Shown: piece after piece, positions 21,801 to 34,000 of the stretch
Layout of the letters: each line of letters opens with the position of its first letter
Position numbering within the stretch: position 1 is the stretch's first letter
Assembly: GCA_950097015.1 (NCBI GenBank)
Contig: CATNEN010000012.1
Span: forward strand, 1,605,501 to 1,669,500
Source of the DNA: Macrostomum hystrix
Taxonomy: Eukaryota > Platyhelminthes > Macrostomidae
Direction: 5' to 3'
DNA: 64,000 nt
The notes under the pieces: model-generated
The model's database searches: none
What the model saw: only the letters and a program-made list of their open reading frames with translations
Told to the model about the DNA's origin: nothing
Translations under genes and position numbers: made by a program

Positions 21801-22329
21801 TTCTGAGGGCATAGAAGATTAGCGACAGGGCACCTGAAAGAACCGGATTAGCAACAGTACACCAGAAGGAACAGTGGATTAGCGAAAATCCAGCTGAAGG
21901 AACATGGGATTAGCGAAAAGACACCTGAAGGAACATGGGATTAGCGAAAAGACACCTGAAGGAACATGGGATTAGGGACAAGACTCCTGAAGGAACAGTG
22001 GATTAGCGAAAATCCAGCTGAAGGAACAGTGGATAAGCGACAAGACACCTGAAGGAACATGGGATTAGGGACAAGACTCCTGAAGGAACAGTGGATTAGC
22101 GACAAGCCACCTTAAGGAACAGGGGATTAGCTCAAGAAGGAACAATGGGCTTTCGCAAGGCTTTTCAATATATGAATTTTGAATTTCAGCACTCACCGCT
22201 AGGTCCCATTACAGCCAGCATCGAGCCAGACTTTGCTGTCAAATAGACATCTTTCAGGATCTGGCGACCACCGTCCACGGTCAGATTTACACCGCGAACA
22301 CTCAGTATTTGGGTTGCTTCGTCTGTCAT
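14533..22329 (-). CDS. ABCG-family (White/Scarlet-type) ABC half transporter, complete
   Basis: Ten exons on the minus strand: 22329-22197, 21768-21590, 21484-21391, 20500-20144, 18879-18401, 16642-16585, 16398-16184, 15702-15612, 14988-14871 and 14758-14533. They sum to 1950 bp (649 residues plus TGA), typical for ABCG half transporters, and every junction is phase-consistent. Order is N-terminal ATPase then membrane domain, which defines the G subfamily. These proteins dimerise and export or import small lipophilic or pigment-precursor molecules; the substrate cannot be read here. The start [20 protein letters not shown] fits a typical N-terminus. An in-frame Gln tract lies in the linker. 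Every intron of about 430 bp or more except 20501-21390 holds its own minisatellite. Confidence 0.92.
15040..15578. repeat. 21-bp minisatellite in ABCG intron 14989-15611
   Basis: The unit contains TAGCTACTGATGGACTGGGA; about 25 copies with GAT/AAT, GACT/GACC variants. Confidence 0.95.
15850..16165. repeat. 34-bp tandem repeat in ABCG intron 15703-16183
   Basis: The unit contains AATATCCCCAGATCCCAAAT; about 8-9 copies. Confidence 0.93.
16800..18398. repeat. 22-bp minisatellite filling ABCG intron 16643-18400
   Basis: The unit contains CCCAACTCTAAGCATCACAG; about 72 copies with CTCTAA/CTATAA and CACAGAT/CACGGAT variants. On the gene's strand it begins inside the 5' splice site: GTGAGTTGGGATC is followed at once by repeat units sharing AGTTGGGATC. 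Confidence 0.97.
18990..19515. repeat. 15-bp minisatellite in ABCG intron 18880-20143
   Basis: Unit CATCTCATCTATCCC, with CATCAATCCC variants; about 35 copies. Confidence 0.95.
19844..20132. repeat. 34-bp tandem repeat at the donor side of ABCG intron 18880-20143
   Basis: The unit contains CACCTGAACCATGTCAGATA; about 8 copies, with a short CA run at the left edge. On the minus strand it starts about 10 bp inside the donor. It is the second independent array in this intron. Confidence 0.94.
20144..22329 (-). CDS. ABCG nucleotide-binding domain (exons 1-4)
   Basis: The Walker A motif GPSGSGKTS spans the exon 1/2 junction. The Q-loop region reads [20 protein letters not shown]. The signature is LSGGEKKR, Walker B is [14 protein letters not shown] and the switch His is in [10 protein letters not shown]. 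All catalytic motifs appear intact. Exon 4 ends at ADFM, which joins LEVVKESSE of exon 5. Confidence 0.93.
20501..21390 (-). other. ABCG intron without visible repeats
   Basis: Unique-looking sequence with short open frames on the plus strand. No RNA gene or mobile element is recognised. Confidence 0.5.
21830..22135. repeat. 31-bp tandem repeat in ABCG intron 21769-22196
   Basis: The unit contains CTGAAGGAACATGGGATTAG; about 9-10 copies with AGTGGATTAGCG and GGGATTAGGGAC variants. Confidence 0.92.
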
Positions 22330-22734
22330 ATTACTAAATACAAAATACACTATTCTGCATTTATTTCTTAGAATTCTGCTCGTTTAATGCTGTCTTCTGT
22401 TGTACTCTTATAAACCGGAGAAATATTATAACAAGGCTTGCTGACTATATATATGCACTTTATTGTTGCCGATTTAAAGAACAAATTTAGAACTGCGCAC
22501 GGGCGCCCTTTTATACAATTCGCGAGCAGAATGGCTGAATGGGCCACTATAGACGCTGGGAGTTGAAGTGGATAATAGGGTAGGGAATGTCTTGCATTAA
22601 CCGTTGTGCGTTTCACCAATCTTGTGCAATCATAATAAGCCAACACAAGTAGGACTGTCTTTTGTGAGTCACTCAGCTATCCTGGCACTGACCCCCCCGT
22701 ATTTTTAGACCCCCAGTCCTATGTACATTGGGCC
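22330..22734. other. 5' flank of the ABCG gene
   Basis: This is the likely promoter side of the minus-strand gene. No clear TATA box, 5' UTR exon or other element could be assigned. Confidence 0.4.
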
Positions 22735-23293
22735 ATGTACATTCTTCAACATATGGGGTGTTTAAGCGACGAGAAGAGAGATAGGACTTTTCGACTAAAA
22801 AAGGACAGGAAGATACTCTTAATTATGTCTACGCTAGTTTTTATCGTTATCTTAGCAGATATTGCTTCTTTTTTGCTAGATTTTTACTACCAAAATAAAA
22901 TCATTATTTTAGCATTATCAAGCTTTCACTGTTCTGACATGGTGCAATCTCTAAAAATTATATACTTTTTACTATATAGTTGCTCGCTAAATAACCTATA
23001 TTTGCTATTTTTTTATTTTAGTTATTTTATGTACTTTTTTTTCTTCGGCCACGCATTGCGTTTGTATTATTATAGTATATGCTACTATGAAAACAGCAGC
23101 ATACATATTATTAGTTTTTTTGATGGGAGTGACGGACAACAATAAACCTGTTGTTTATCTGCACTATAGCAGGAGCATGGGGGCGATTCGATCTGTTAGT
23201 GGCATATATTTGCCAGCTTTTTTGCTATTATTTGCTATTAGAATGCCTTGTTTCAATGTAGCAGGCTCTATATCTGCCTATCCTTTTTCTTGA
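22735..23293 (+). pseudogene. Possible piggyBac-type transposase relic
   Basis: Two frames carry piggyBac-like patches in the right order. KKDRKILLIMST resembles the family's strand before the loop usually followed by Lys-Pro. NNKPVVYLHYSRSMGAI resembles the KPxxxxxYNxxMGGVD block, and FNVAGSISAY resembles the NVAGINAY block. The stretch between is AT-rich and hydrophobic and does not fit. The match was made by eye; no terminal repeats or TTAA borders were identified. Confidence 0.3.
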
Positions 23294-23520
23294 AACTCCA
23301 CTTCAATATCGGCATCGGCAAACTACATGCGATTTTGACATAGACGTTGAAAAAATGGAAGAAGAGAGATTTAGTAGAATTTTACCATAGAGTGTCACTT
23401 TCGAAGCACCGAGTGTTGAATCTGAAAACGAATTTCAAGATATCGTGATTAGCAGCATGTTGAGGAGCATGTTGAGGAAACAGACTGAACAGGCCATTTT
23501 AAGCTAAAGAGGGAAGAGGA

Positions 23521-24652
23521 CAGTTAAAATGTGAGAAGAGAGTTGGGAGGGGAGAAGACAGTGAGGAGGGGAGAAGACATGAGGAGGGGAGAAGACATGA
23601 GGGGAGAAGACATGAGGAGGGGAGAAGATGGTGAGGAGGGGAGAAGACAGTGAGCAGGGGAGAAAACAGTTAAAGGTGAGAAGACAATTGGGAGGGGAGA
23701 AGACAGTGAGGAGGGGAGAAGACAGTGAGGAGGGGAGAAGACAGTGAGGAGGGGAGAAGACATGAGGAGGGGAGAAGACAGTGAGCAGGGGAGAAAACAG
23801 TTAAAGGTGAGAAGACAATTGGGAGGGGAGAAGACAGTGAGAAGGGGAGAGGACAGTGAGGAGGGGAGAAGACAGTGAGGAGGGGAAAAGACAGTTAAAA
23901 GGTGAGACGACAGTTGGGAGGGGAGAAGACAGTTAAAAGGTGAGAAGACAATTGGGAGGGGAGAAGACAGTGAGGAGGGGAGAAGACAGTGAGGAGGGGA
24001 GAAGACAGTTAACGGTGAGAAGACAATGGGGAAGGGAGAAGACGGTGAGGAGGGGAGAAGACATTGAGCAGGGGAGAAGACATGAGGAGGGGAGAAGACA
24101 GTGAGGAGGGGAGAAGACAGTGAGGAGGGGAAAAGACAGTTAAAAGGTGAGACGACAGTTGGGAGGGGAGAAGACAGTTAAAAGGTGAGAAGACAATTGG
24201 GAGGGGAGAAGACAGTGAGGAGGGGAGAAGACAGTTAACGGTGAGAAGACAATGGGGAGGGGAGAAGACAGTGAGGAGGGGAAAAGACAGTTAAAAGGTG
24301 AGAAGACAATTGGGAGGGGAGAAGACAGTGAGGAGGGGAGAAGACAGTTAACGGTGAGAAGACAATTGGGAGGGGAGAAGACAGTGAGGAGGGGAGAAGA
24401 CAGTGAGGAGGGGAGAAGACAGTGAGGAGGGGAGAAGACAGTGAGGAGGGGAGAAGACAGTGAGGAGGGGAGAAGACAGTGAGGAGGGGAGAAGACAGTT
24501 AAAAGGTGAGAAGACAATTGGGAGGGGAGAAGACAGTGAGGAGGGGAGAAGACAGTGAGGAGGGGAGAAGACAGTGAGGAGGGGAGAAGACAGTGAGGAG
24601 GGGAGAAGACAGTGAGGATGGGAGAAGACAGTTGGGAGGGGAGAAGACACTA
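23521..24652. repeat. 19-bp purine-rich minisatellite
   Basis: Unit GTGAGGAGGGGAGAAGACA, interspersed with CAGTTAAAAGGTGAGAAGAC variants; about 55-60 copies. The plus strand is almost all purine with a GGGG run in each unit. Confidence 0.95.
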
Positions 24653-25110
24653 AGGCAAGAGTCTGTCAGAAGTGAAAGGAAATAATTTCAGCAAGTTATC
24701 TGGACTGAGCTTATTTTTTGTTAAAATTCCAGCATTCCGGTCCAATATCCAGTTCAACTCGCTCACTATAACAATGCTGATTTGCAGTGAGATCGCGACC
24801 TTCTGTTAGAATTACTTTTTCTCTCGCGCTAAAAGTGCAGTAACCGTGCCCTTTTTAGGGCGTAAAAAATGCCCTTTGAAGTTATTATATTACTCACAAT
24901 TCTGTTGAGCTGACAGAATTAGGAATTTCCTACGTTGAAGATTTTGTGTGTCAAGACAAACACAAAAGACTATTTTGTTTTGTATCTTCAGCGTAGCAAG
25001 TCATGTCTTCTATACCCACTGGTGCAAGCGTTTTTATACACTCCCGTCTTATGAATAATGTACTTATATCACTAAAGCATGAAACTATAGGTGCATAGCA
25101 CGTATGTATG
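24653..25110. other. Spacer between arrays, nothing recognised
   Basis: Mixed-composition unique sequence without a supported gene or element. Confidence 0.5.
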
Positions 25111-25117
25111 TTTCTGG

Positions 25118-26055
25118 CCTGAGACACTGAAGGACACTGGTATAGCGCCTGAGACACTGAAGGACATTGGTATAGCGCCTGAGACACTGAAGGACATTGG
25201 TATAGCGCCTGAGACACTGAAGGACATTGGTATAGCGCCTGAGACACTGAAGGACATCGGTATACCGCCTGAGACACTGAAGGACACTGGTATACCGCCT
25301 GAGACACTGAAGGACACTGGTATACCGCCTGAGACACTGAAGGACATTGGTATACCGACTGAGACACTGAAGGACATCGGTATACCGCCTGAGACACTGA
25401 AGGACATTGGTATACCGCCTGAGACACTGAAGGACATCGGTATACCGACTGAGACACTGAAGGACATTGGTATACCGACTGAGACACTGAAGGACATTGG
25501 TATACCGCCTGAGACACTGAAGGACATTGGTATACCGCCTGAGACACTGAAGGACATTGTATACCGCCTGAGACACTGAAGGACATTGGTATAGCGCCTG
25601 AGACACTGAAGGACATTGGTATAGCGCCTGAGACACTGAAGGACATTGGTATACCGCCTGAGACACTGAAGGACATTGGTATAGCGCCTGAGACACTGAA
25701 GGACATTGGTATAGCGCCTGAGACACTGAAGGACATTGGTATAGCGCCTGAGACACTGAAGGACATCGGTATACCGCCTGAGACACTGAAGGACACTGGT
25801 ATACCGCCTGAGACACTGAAGGACACTGGTATACCGCCTGAGACACTGAAGGACATTGGTATACCGACTGAGACACTGAAGGACATCGGTATACCGCCTG
25901 AGACACTGAAGGACATTGGTATACCGCCTGAGACACTGAAGGACATCGGTATACCGACTGAGACACTGAAGGACATTGGTATACCGACTGAGACACTGAA
26001 GGACATTGGTATACCGCCTGAGACACTGAAGGACATTGTATACCGCCTGAGACAC
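25118..26055. repeat. 30-bp minisatellite with a 509-bp higher-order duplication
   Basis: The unit contains GAGACACTGAAGGACATTGG; 31 or so copies. The order of variants (GCGCC/CCGCC/CCGAC; ATCGG/ACTGG/ATTGG) recurs from about 25250 at about 25760, including a one-base-short copy, showing that a block of 17 units was duplicated. Confidence 0.95.
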
Positions 26056-26312
26056 TGGGGTAGCGCACTGAAGGACATGGGGTAGCACACTGAAGGACAT
26101 GGGGTAGCACACTGAAGGACATGGGGTAGCACACTGAAGGACATGGGGTAGCACACTGAAGGACATGGGGTAGCACACTGAAGGACATGGGGTAGCACAC
26201 TGAAGGACATGGGGTAGCACACTGAAGGACATGGGGTAGCACACTGAAGGACATGGGGTAGCACACTGAAGGACATGGGGTAGCACACTGAAGGATATGG
26301 GATAGCGCACTG
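26056..26312. repeat. 22-bp minisatellite adjoining the 30-bp array
   Basis: The unit contains GGACATGGGGTAGCACACTG; about 11 copies. It shares CACTGAAGGACAT with the neighbouring 30-bp unit, so the two arrays probably have a common origin. Confidence 0.94.
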
Positions 26313-26624
26313 AATGAGTTAACAGTTTTAAGCCTTGCTTTGAGTAGACAATTTTGTCGTAGAATGATTTAAAACCACCTGCCTAAACTCCCTAATCCAT
26401 ATCTGCGCAATTTTGCAGCGGCAGCCAATGTGCTTTTAATTTCCATTGGCCTAGAAATGGCATAAAATGTGTGGCGTACTGTTAATCAAATCCTACTGTT
26501 AGTAACACTGAAAGCAAGATTTTTTTTAGATTCTTTAATTCCAATTTGATGACATTTTTATTCTCAAGATTTCCGAATTTTCTGGAAGGTTTTCAACCTA
26601 CAAATGCATTGTTCTTTAGAGTAG

Positions 26625-27555
26625 GGTTTCTGTAGAATTCTGGTTCCTGTAGGGATCTAATTCCTGTAGGGATCTGGTTCCTGTAGGGATCTGGTTCCTG
26701 TAGGGTTCTGGTTCCTGTAGGGTTCTGGTACCTGTAGGGATCTGGTTCCTGTAGGGATCTGGTACCTGTAGGGATCTGGTTCCTGTAGGGTTCTGGTTCC
26801 TGTAGGGTTCTGGTTCCTGTAGGGTTCTGGTTCCTGTAGGGATCTGGTTCCTGTAGGGATCTGGTACCTGTAGGGATCTGGTTCCTGTAGGGATCTGGTT
26901 CCTGTAGGGTTCTGGTTCCTGTAGGGTTCTGGTTCCTGTAGGGTTCTGGTTCCTGTAGGGTTCTGGTTCCTGTAGGGTACTGGTTCCTGTAGGGTTCTGG
27001 TTCCTGTAGGGTTCTGGTTCCTGTAGGGTTCTGGTTCCTGTAGGGTTCTGGTTCCTGTAGGATTCTGGTTCCTGTAGGGTTCTGGTTCCTGTAGGGTTCT
27101 GGTTCCTGTAGGGTTCTGGTTCCTGTAGGGTTCTGGTTCCTGTAGGGATCTGGTTCCTGTAGGGTTCTGGTTCCTGTAGGGTTCTGGTTCCTGTAGGGTT
27201 CTGGTTCCTGTAGGGTTCTGGTTCCTGTAGGGTTCTGGTTCCTGTAGGATTCTGGTTCCTGTAGGATTCTGGTTCCTGTAGGGTTCTGGTTCCTGTAGGG
27301 TTCTGGTTCCTGTAGGATTCTGGTTCCTGTAGGGTTCTGGTTCCTGTAGGATTCTGGTTCCTGTAGGGTTCTGGTTCCTGTAGGGTTCTGGTTCCTGTAG
27401 GGTTCTGGTTCCTGTAGGGTTCTGGTTCCTGTAGGGTTCTGGTTCCTGTAGGGTTCTGGTTCCTGTAGGGTTCTGGTTCCTGTAGGATTCTGGTTCCTGT
27501 AGGATTCTGGTTCCTGTAGGGTTCTGGTTCCTGTAGGGTTCTGGTTCCTGTAGAA
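26625..27555. repeat. 17-bp minisatellite
   Basis: Unit TTCCTGTAGGGTTCTGG with GGATCT, GGTACC and GGATTC variants; about 54 copies. The long minus-strand open frame is repeat translation. Confidence 0.96.
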
Positions 27556-28136
27556 TCAGATCCGATAATGTTGAAGGACAAGTATGTTCAGCAGGGTTTA
27601 GTCATGTGGCCAAAGTGTCCCAATTTTTTTGCTTTGAATAATATAACGCTTTTGACAAGTTTTGTTAAAATCTAGTTTTGTTATAACCCTACAGGAGGTA
27701 TTGAATTGTGAATGAATGAATTGATCAGAATGTCTGCTGATTGAAGAATACTTCAATTTCTCGCACAAACATCCCTCTTTGCTGATCTAGCCCTTTCGCA
27801 GGACCAGAAATTCATGAGATGAATAAATTGAAGGCTGCTCAAACTGTTCTCAGAAGCGGCCCTATAAGTTGAGGGACAGAATCGGTCAGGCTTGAAGTGC
27901 TCAGAATTGAATTGATTGATTTAGCCTGTCTATCTTTGTCTCTCTAATAAGAGAAGCACCTATATTTGTTGCGTGCTTCAGTGTTTTTCTCTACAAAAAT
28001 GTTCCTCTTCTTCTTTCATAATTTCTTTTTTTAATTAACCGAACTTGACTTCAAGCTGATCAGCCAAGTTGATCACTCAAGTTGATCAGCAAGTGAAAAT
28101 TGGACAGTCCGAGTGGAAACATTATAGCTGGCTCGC
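27556..28136. other. Spacer between arrays, nothing recognised
   Basis: AT-rich unique sequence; no supported gene. Confidence 0.5.
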
Positions 28137-28455
28137 ACTGAGACTTCCAACTACGATTCCAGCATCGATTCTAGCTGCGATTCCAGCTTCGATTCTAGCT
28201 GCGATTCCAGCTTCGATTCTAGCTGCGATTCCAGCATCGATTCTAGCTGCGATTCCAGCTTCGATTCTAGCTGCGATTCCAGCTACGATTCTTTTGTGAC
28301 TCATGTTAAATTTTACCTGCTATCATAGCTGCGGCTGCAGCGATGTTTCTAGCTGAGATTCTCGCTACGATTCTTTCTGGCACTCCAGATACAATTCTAT
28401 CTGCGATTCCTTCTGCAATTCTAGCCATGATTCCTGCACAGACACAAGCTGCGAT
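28137..28455. repeat. 24-bp repeat (GATTCCAGCTTCGATTCTAG...) with a decayed right half
   Basis: Six clean copies at 28147-28300, then degenerate copies (GCGATTCC, ATTCTAGC) to about 28455. Confidence 0.88.
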
Positions 28456-28504
28456 ACTTTGCGGCGTGCTTTACGCAGTGAATTTGATGCATGTTATTAC
28501 ACAT

Positions 28505-30797
28505 AACACTTGAGTACATATGCGTGTGAGTATACATACACTTGAGTACATGTCCGTGTGAGTATACATACACTTGAGTACATATGCGTGTGAGTATACA
28601 TACACTGTACATATGCGTGTGAGTATACATACACTGTACATATGCGTGTGAGTATACATACACTGTACATATGAGTGTGAGTATACATACACTGTACATA
28701 TGCGTGTGAGTATACATACACTGTACATATGAGTGTGAGTATACATACACTGTACATATGCGTGTGAGTATACATACACTGTACATATGCGTGTGAGTCT
28801 ATACATACACTGTACATATGAGTGTGAGTATACATACACTGTACATATGCGTGTGAGTATACATACACTGTACATATGCGTGTGAGTATACATACACTGT
28901 ACATATGAGTGTGAGTATACATACACTGTACATATGCGTGTGAGTATACATACACTGTACATATGCGTGTGAGTCTATACATACACTGTACATATGAGTG
29001 TGAGTATACATACACTGTACATATGCGTGTGAGTATACATACACTGTACATATGCGTGTGAGTATACATACACTGTACATATGCGTGTGAGTATACATAC
29101 ACTGTACATATGCGTGTGAGTCTATACATACACTGTACATATGAGTGTGAGTATACATACACTGTACATATGCGTGTGAGTATACATACACTGTACATAT
29201 GCGTGTGAGTATACATACACTGTACATATGCGTGTGAGTATACAAACACTTGAGTACATGTCCGTGTGAGTATACATACACTTGAGTACATATGCGTGTG
29301 AGTATACATACACTGTACATATGCGTGTGAGTATACATACACTGTACATATGCGTGTGAGTATACATACACTGTACATATGAGTGTGAGGATACATACAC
29401 TGTACATATGCGTGTGAGTATACATACACTGTACATATGCGTGTGAGTCTATACATACACTGTACATATGAGTGTGAGTATACATACACTGTACATATGC
29501 GTGTGAGTATACATACACTACATATGCGTGTGAGTATACATACACTGTACATATGAGTGTGAGTATACATACACTGTACATATGCGTGTGAGTATACATA
29601 CACTGTACATATGAGTGTGAGTATACATACACTGTACATATGCGTGTGAGTATACATACACTGTACATATGCGTGTGAGTCTATACATACACTGTACATA
29701 TGAGTGTGAGTATACATACACTGTACATATGCGTGTGAGTATACATACACTGTACATATGCGTGTGAGTATACATACACTGTACATATGCGTGTGAGTAT
29801 ACATACACTGTACATATGCGTGTGAGTCTATACATACACTGTACATATGAGTGTGAGTATACATACACTGTACATATGCGTGTGAGTATACATACACTGT
29901 ACATATGCGTGTGAGTATACATACACTGTACATATGCGTGTGAGTATACATACACTGTACATATGCGTGTGAGTATACATACACTGTACATATGCGTGTG
30001 AGTATACATACACTTGAGTACATATGCGTGTGAGTATACATACACTTGAGTACATATGCGTGTGAGTATACATACACTGTACATATGAGTGTGAGTATAC
30101 ATACACTGTACATATGAGTGTGAGTATACATACACTTGAGTACATATGAGTGTGAGTATACATACACTGTACATATGAGTGTGAGTATACATACACTTGA
30201 GTACATATGAGTGTGAGTATACATACACTTGAGTACATATGAGTGTGAGTATACATACACTGTACATATGAGTGTGAGTATACATACACTGTACATATGC
30301 GTGTGAGTATACATACACTGTACATATGAGTGTGAGTATACATACACTGTACATATGAGTGTGAGTATACATACACTGTACATATGAGTGTGAGTATACA
30401 TACACTGTACATATGAGTGTGAGTATACATACACTTGAGTACATATGAGTGTGAGTATACATACACTGTACATATGCGTGTGAGTATACATACACTGTAC
30501 ATATGAGTGTGAGTATACATACACTGTACATATGCGTGTGAGTATACATACACTTGAGTACATGTCCGTGTGAGTATACATACACTGTACATATGAGTGT
30601 GAGTATACATACACTTGAGTACATGTCCGTGTGAGTATACATACACTTGAGTACATGTGCGTGTGAGTATACATACACTTGAGTACATGTGCGTGTGAGT
30701 ATACATACACTTGAGTACATGTGCGTGTGAGTATACATACACTTGAGTACATGTGCGTGTGAGTATACATACACTTGAGTACATGTGCGTGTGAGTA
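28505..30797. repeat. 29-bp minisatellite, ~78 copies
   Basis: The unit contains GTACATATGCGTGTGAGTAT then ACATACACT. Variants are CGTG/AGTG, TTGAGTACA and a CT insertion that recurs every 5-11 units. Because 29 is not a multiple of three and no minus-strand frame has a stop, the reverse strand is open for more than 2.2 kb. Confidence 0.97.
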
Positions 30798-31081
30798 GAA
30801 AGCTGCAAAAAGCGTGGCAGCTAGCAAAGTGGAAAAGTTTGTCTCAACTCAAAGCAAAAATTACGCCTGCTTGACAAACGGGCGATAAAAAGCATCGAGT
30901 GTTTAACAAAGCCGACTTGCTCATGGAATTTCAATGATTGCACTTCCTGGCTGACTGGCGCCAGGGCCAGCTCTGCAGACAATGCAATGTGAGAAAGTTG
31001 AAGGAAAAACAATCTTTCTTGATTAATGACGTAATTCACGGCATGACTATAATCTAATTATTCATTCATCTACGAGTCTTT

Positions 31082-34000
31082 CTTTGCGGGATTTGATCTG
31101 ATTATGACCCAATCTATTAGATCTGATTATGACCGAATCTATTAGATCTGATTATGACCGAATCTATTAGATCTGATTATGACCGAATCTATTAGATCTG
31201 ATTATGACCGAATCTATTAGATCCGATTATGACTGAATCTATTAGATCTGATTATGACCGAATCTATTAGATCTGATTATGACTGAATCTATTAGATCTG
31301 ATTATGACCCAATCTATTAGATCTGATTATGACTGAATCTATTAGATCTGATTATGACCCAATCTATTAGATCTGATTATGACTGAATCTATTAGATCTG
31401 ATTATGACCGAATCTATTAGATCTGATTATGACTGAATCTATTAGATCTGATTATGACCCAATCTATTAGATCTGATTATGACCCAATCTATTAGATGTG
31501 ATTATGACTGAATCTATTAGATCTGATTATGACCGAATCTATTAGATCTGATTATGACCCAATCTATTAGATCTGATTATGACCGAATCTATTAGATCTG
31601 ATTATGACCGAATCTATTAGATGTGATTATGACCGAATCTATTAGATCTGATTATGACCCAATCTATTAGATCTGATTATGACCCAATCTATTAGATCTG
31701 ATTATGACCGAATCTATTAGATCTGATTATGACCGAATCTATTAGATCTGATTATGACCCAATCTATTAGATCTGATTATGACCCAATCTATTAGATCTG
31801 ATTATGACCCAATCTATTAGATCTGATTATGACCGAATCTATTAGATCTGATTATGACTGAATCTATTAGATCTGATTATGACCCAATCTATTAGATCTG
31901 ATTATGACCCAATCTATTAGATCTGATTATGACCCAATCTATTAGATCTGATTATGACCGAATCTATTAGATCTGATTATGACCGAATCTATTAGATGTG
32001 ATTATGACCGAATCTATTAGATCTGATTATGACCCAATCTATTAGATCTGATTATGACCCAATCTATTAGATCTGATTATGACCCAATCTATTAGATCTG
32101 ATTATGACCGAATCTATTAGATCTGATTATGACTGAATCTATTAGATCTGATTATGACTGAATCTATTAGATCTGATTATGACCCAATCTATTAGATCTG
32201 ATTATGACCGAATCTATTAGATCTGATTATGACTGAATCTATTAGATCTGATTATGACCGATTCTATTAGATGTGATTATGAAAGAATCTATTAGATGTG
32301 ATTATGACCGAATCTATTAGATCTGATTATGACCGAATCTATTAGATCTGATTATGACCGAATCTATTTGATCTGATTATGACTGAATCTACTAGATCTG
32401 ATTATGACCGAATCTATTAGATGTGATTATGACCGAATCTATTAGATCTGATTATGACCCAATCTATTAGATCTGATTATGACCCAATCTATTAGATCTG
32501 ATTATGACCGAATCTATTAGATCTGATTATGACCGAATCTATTAGATCTGATTATGACCGAATCTATTAGATCTGATTATGACCGAATCTATTAGATCTG
32601 ATTATGACCGAATCAATTAGATCTGATTATGACCGAATCTATTAGATCTGATTATGACCCAATCTATTAGATCTGATTATGACCCAATCTATTAGATCTG
32701 ATTATGACCGAATCTATTAGATCTGATTATGACCGAATCTATTAGATCTGATTATGACCCAATCTATTAGATCTGATTATGACCCAATCTATTAGATCTG
32801 ATTATGACCCAATCTATTAGATCTGATTATGACCCAATCTATTAGATCTGATTATGACCGAATCTATTAGATCTGATTATGACTGAATCTATTAGATCTG
32901 ATTATGACTGAATCTATTAGATCTGATTATGACCCAATCTATTAGATCTGATTATGACCCAATCTATTAGATCTGATTATGACCCAATCTATTAGATCTG
33001 ATTATGACCGAATCTATTAGATCTGATTATGACCGAATCTATTAGATGTGATTATGACCGAATCTATTAGATCTGATTATGACCCAATCTATTAGATCTG
33101 ATTATGACCCAATCTATTAGATCTGATTATGACCCAATCTATTAGATCTGATTATGACCGAATCTATTAGATCTGATTATGACTGAATCTATTAGATCTG
33201 ATTATGACTGAATCTATTAGATCTGATTATGACCCAATCTATTAGATCTGATTATGACCGAATCTATTAGATCTGATTATGACTGAATCTATTAGATCTG
33301 ATTATGACCGAATCTATTAGATGTGATTATGAAAGAATCTATTAGATGTGATTATGACCGAATCTATTAGATCTGATTATGACCGAATCTATTAGATCTG
33401 ATTATGACCGAATCTATTTGATCTGATTATGACTGAATCTACTAGATCTGATTATGACCGAATCTATTAGATGTGATTATGACCGAATCTATTAGATCTG
33501 ATTATGACCCAATCTATTAGATCTGATTATGACCCAATCTATTAGATCTGATTATGACCGAATCTATTAGATCTGATTATGACCGAATCTATTAGATCTG
33601 ATTATGACCGAATCTATTAGATCTGATTATGACCGAATCTATTAGATCTGATTATGACCGAATCAATTAGATCTGATTATGACCGAATCTTTTAGATCTG
33701 ATTATGACCGAATCTATTAGATCTGATTATGACCGAATCTATTAGATCTGATTATGACCGAATCTATTAGATCTGATTATGACCGAATCTATTAGATCTG
33801 ATTATGACCCAATCTATTAGATCTGATTATGACCGAATCTATTAGATCTGATTATGACCCAATCTATTAGATCTGATTATGACCGACTCTATTTGATTTG
33901 ATTATGACCGAATCTATTAGATCTGATTATGACCGAATCTATTAGATCTGATTATGACCGAATCTACTAGATCTGATTATGACCGAATCTATTAGATCTG

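Noticed and set aside
24951-26310. Three minus-strand open frames of about 400 codons (CPSVSQAVYQ repeats)
   Set aside because: Repeat translation; three frames cannot all be real and none has a conserved flank.
26616-27581. 321-codon minus-strand frame of TGTRTLQEPEPYRNQNP repeats
   Set aside because: 17-bp array read through; no unique coding context.
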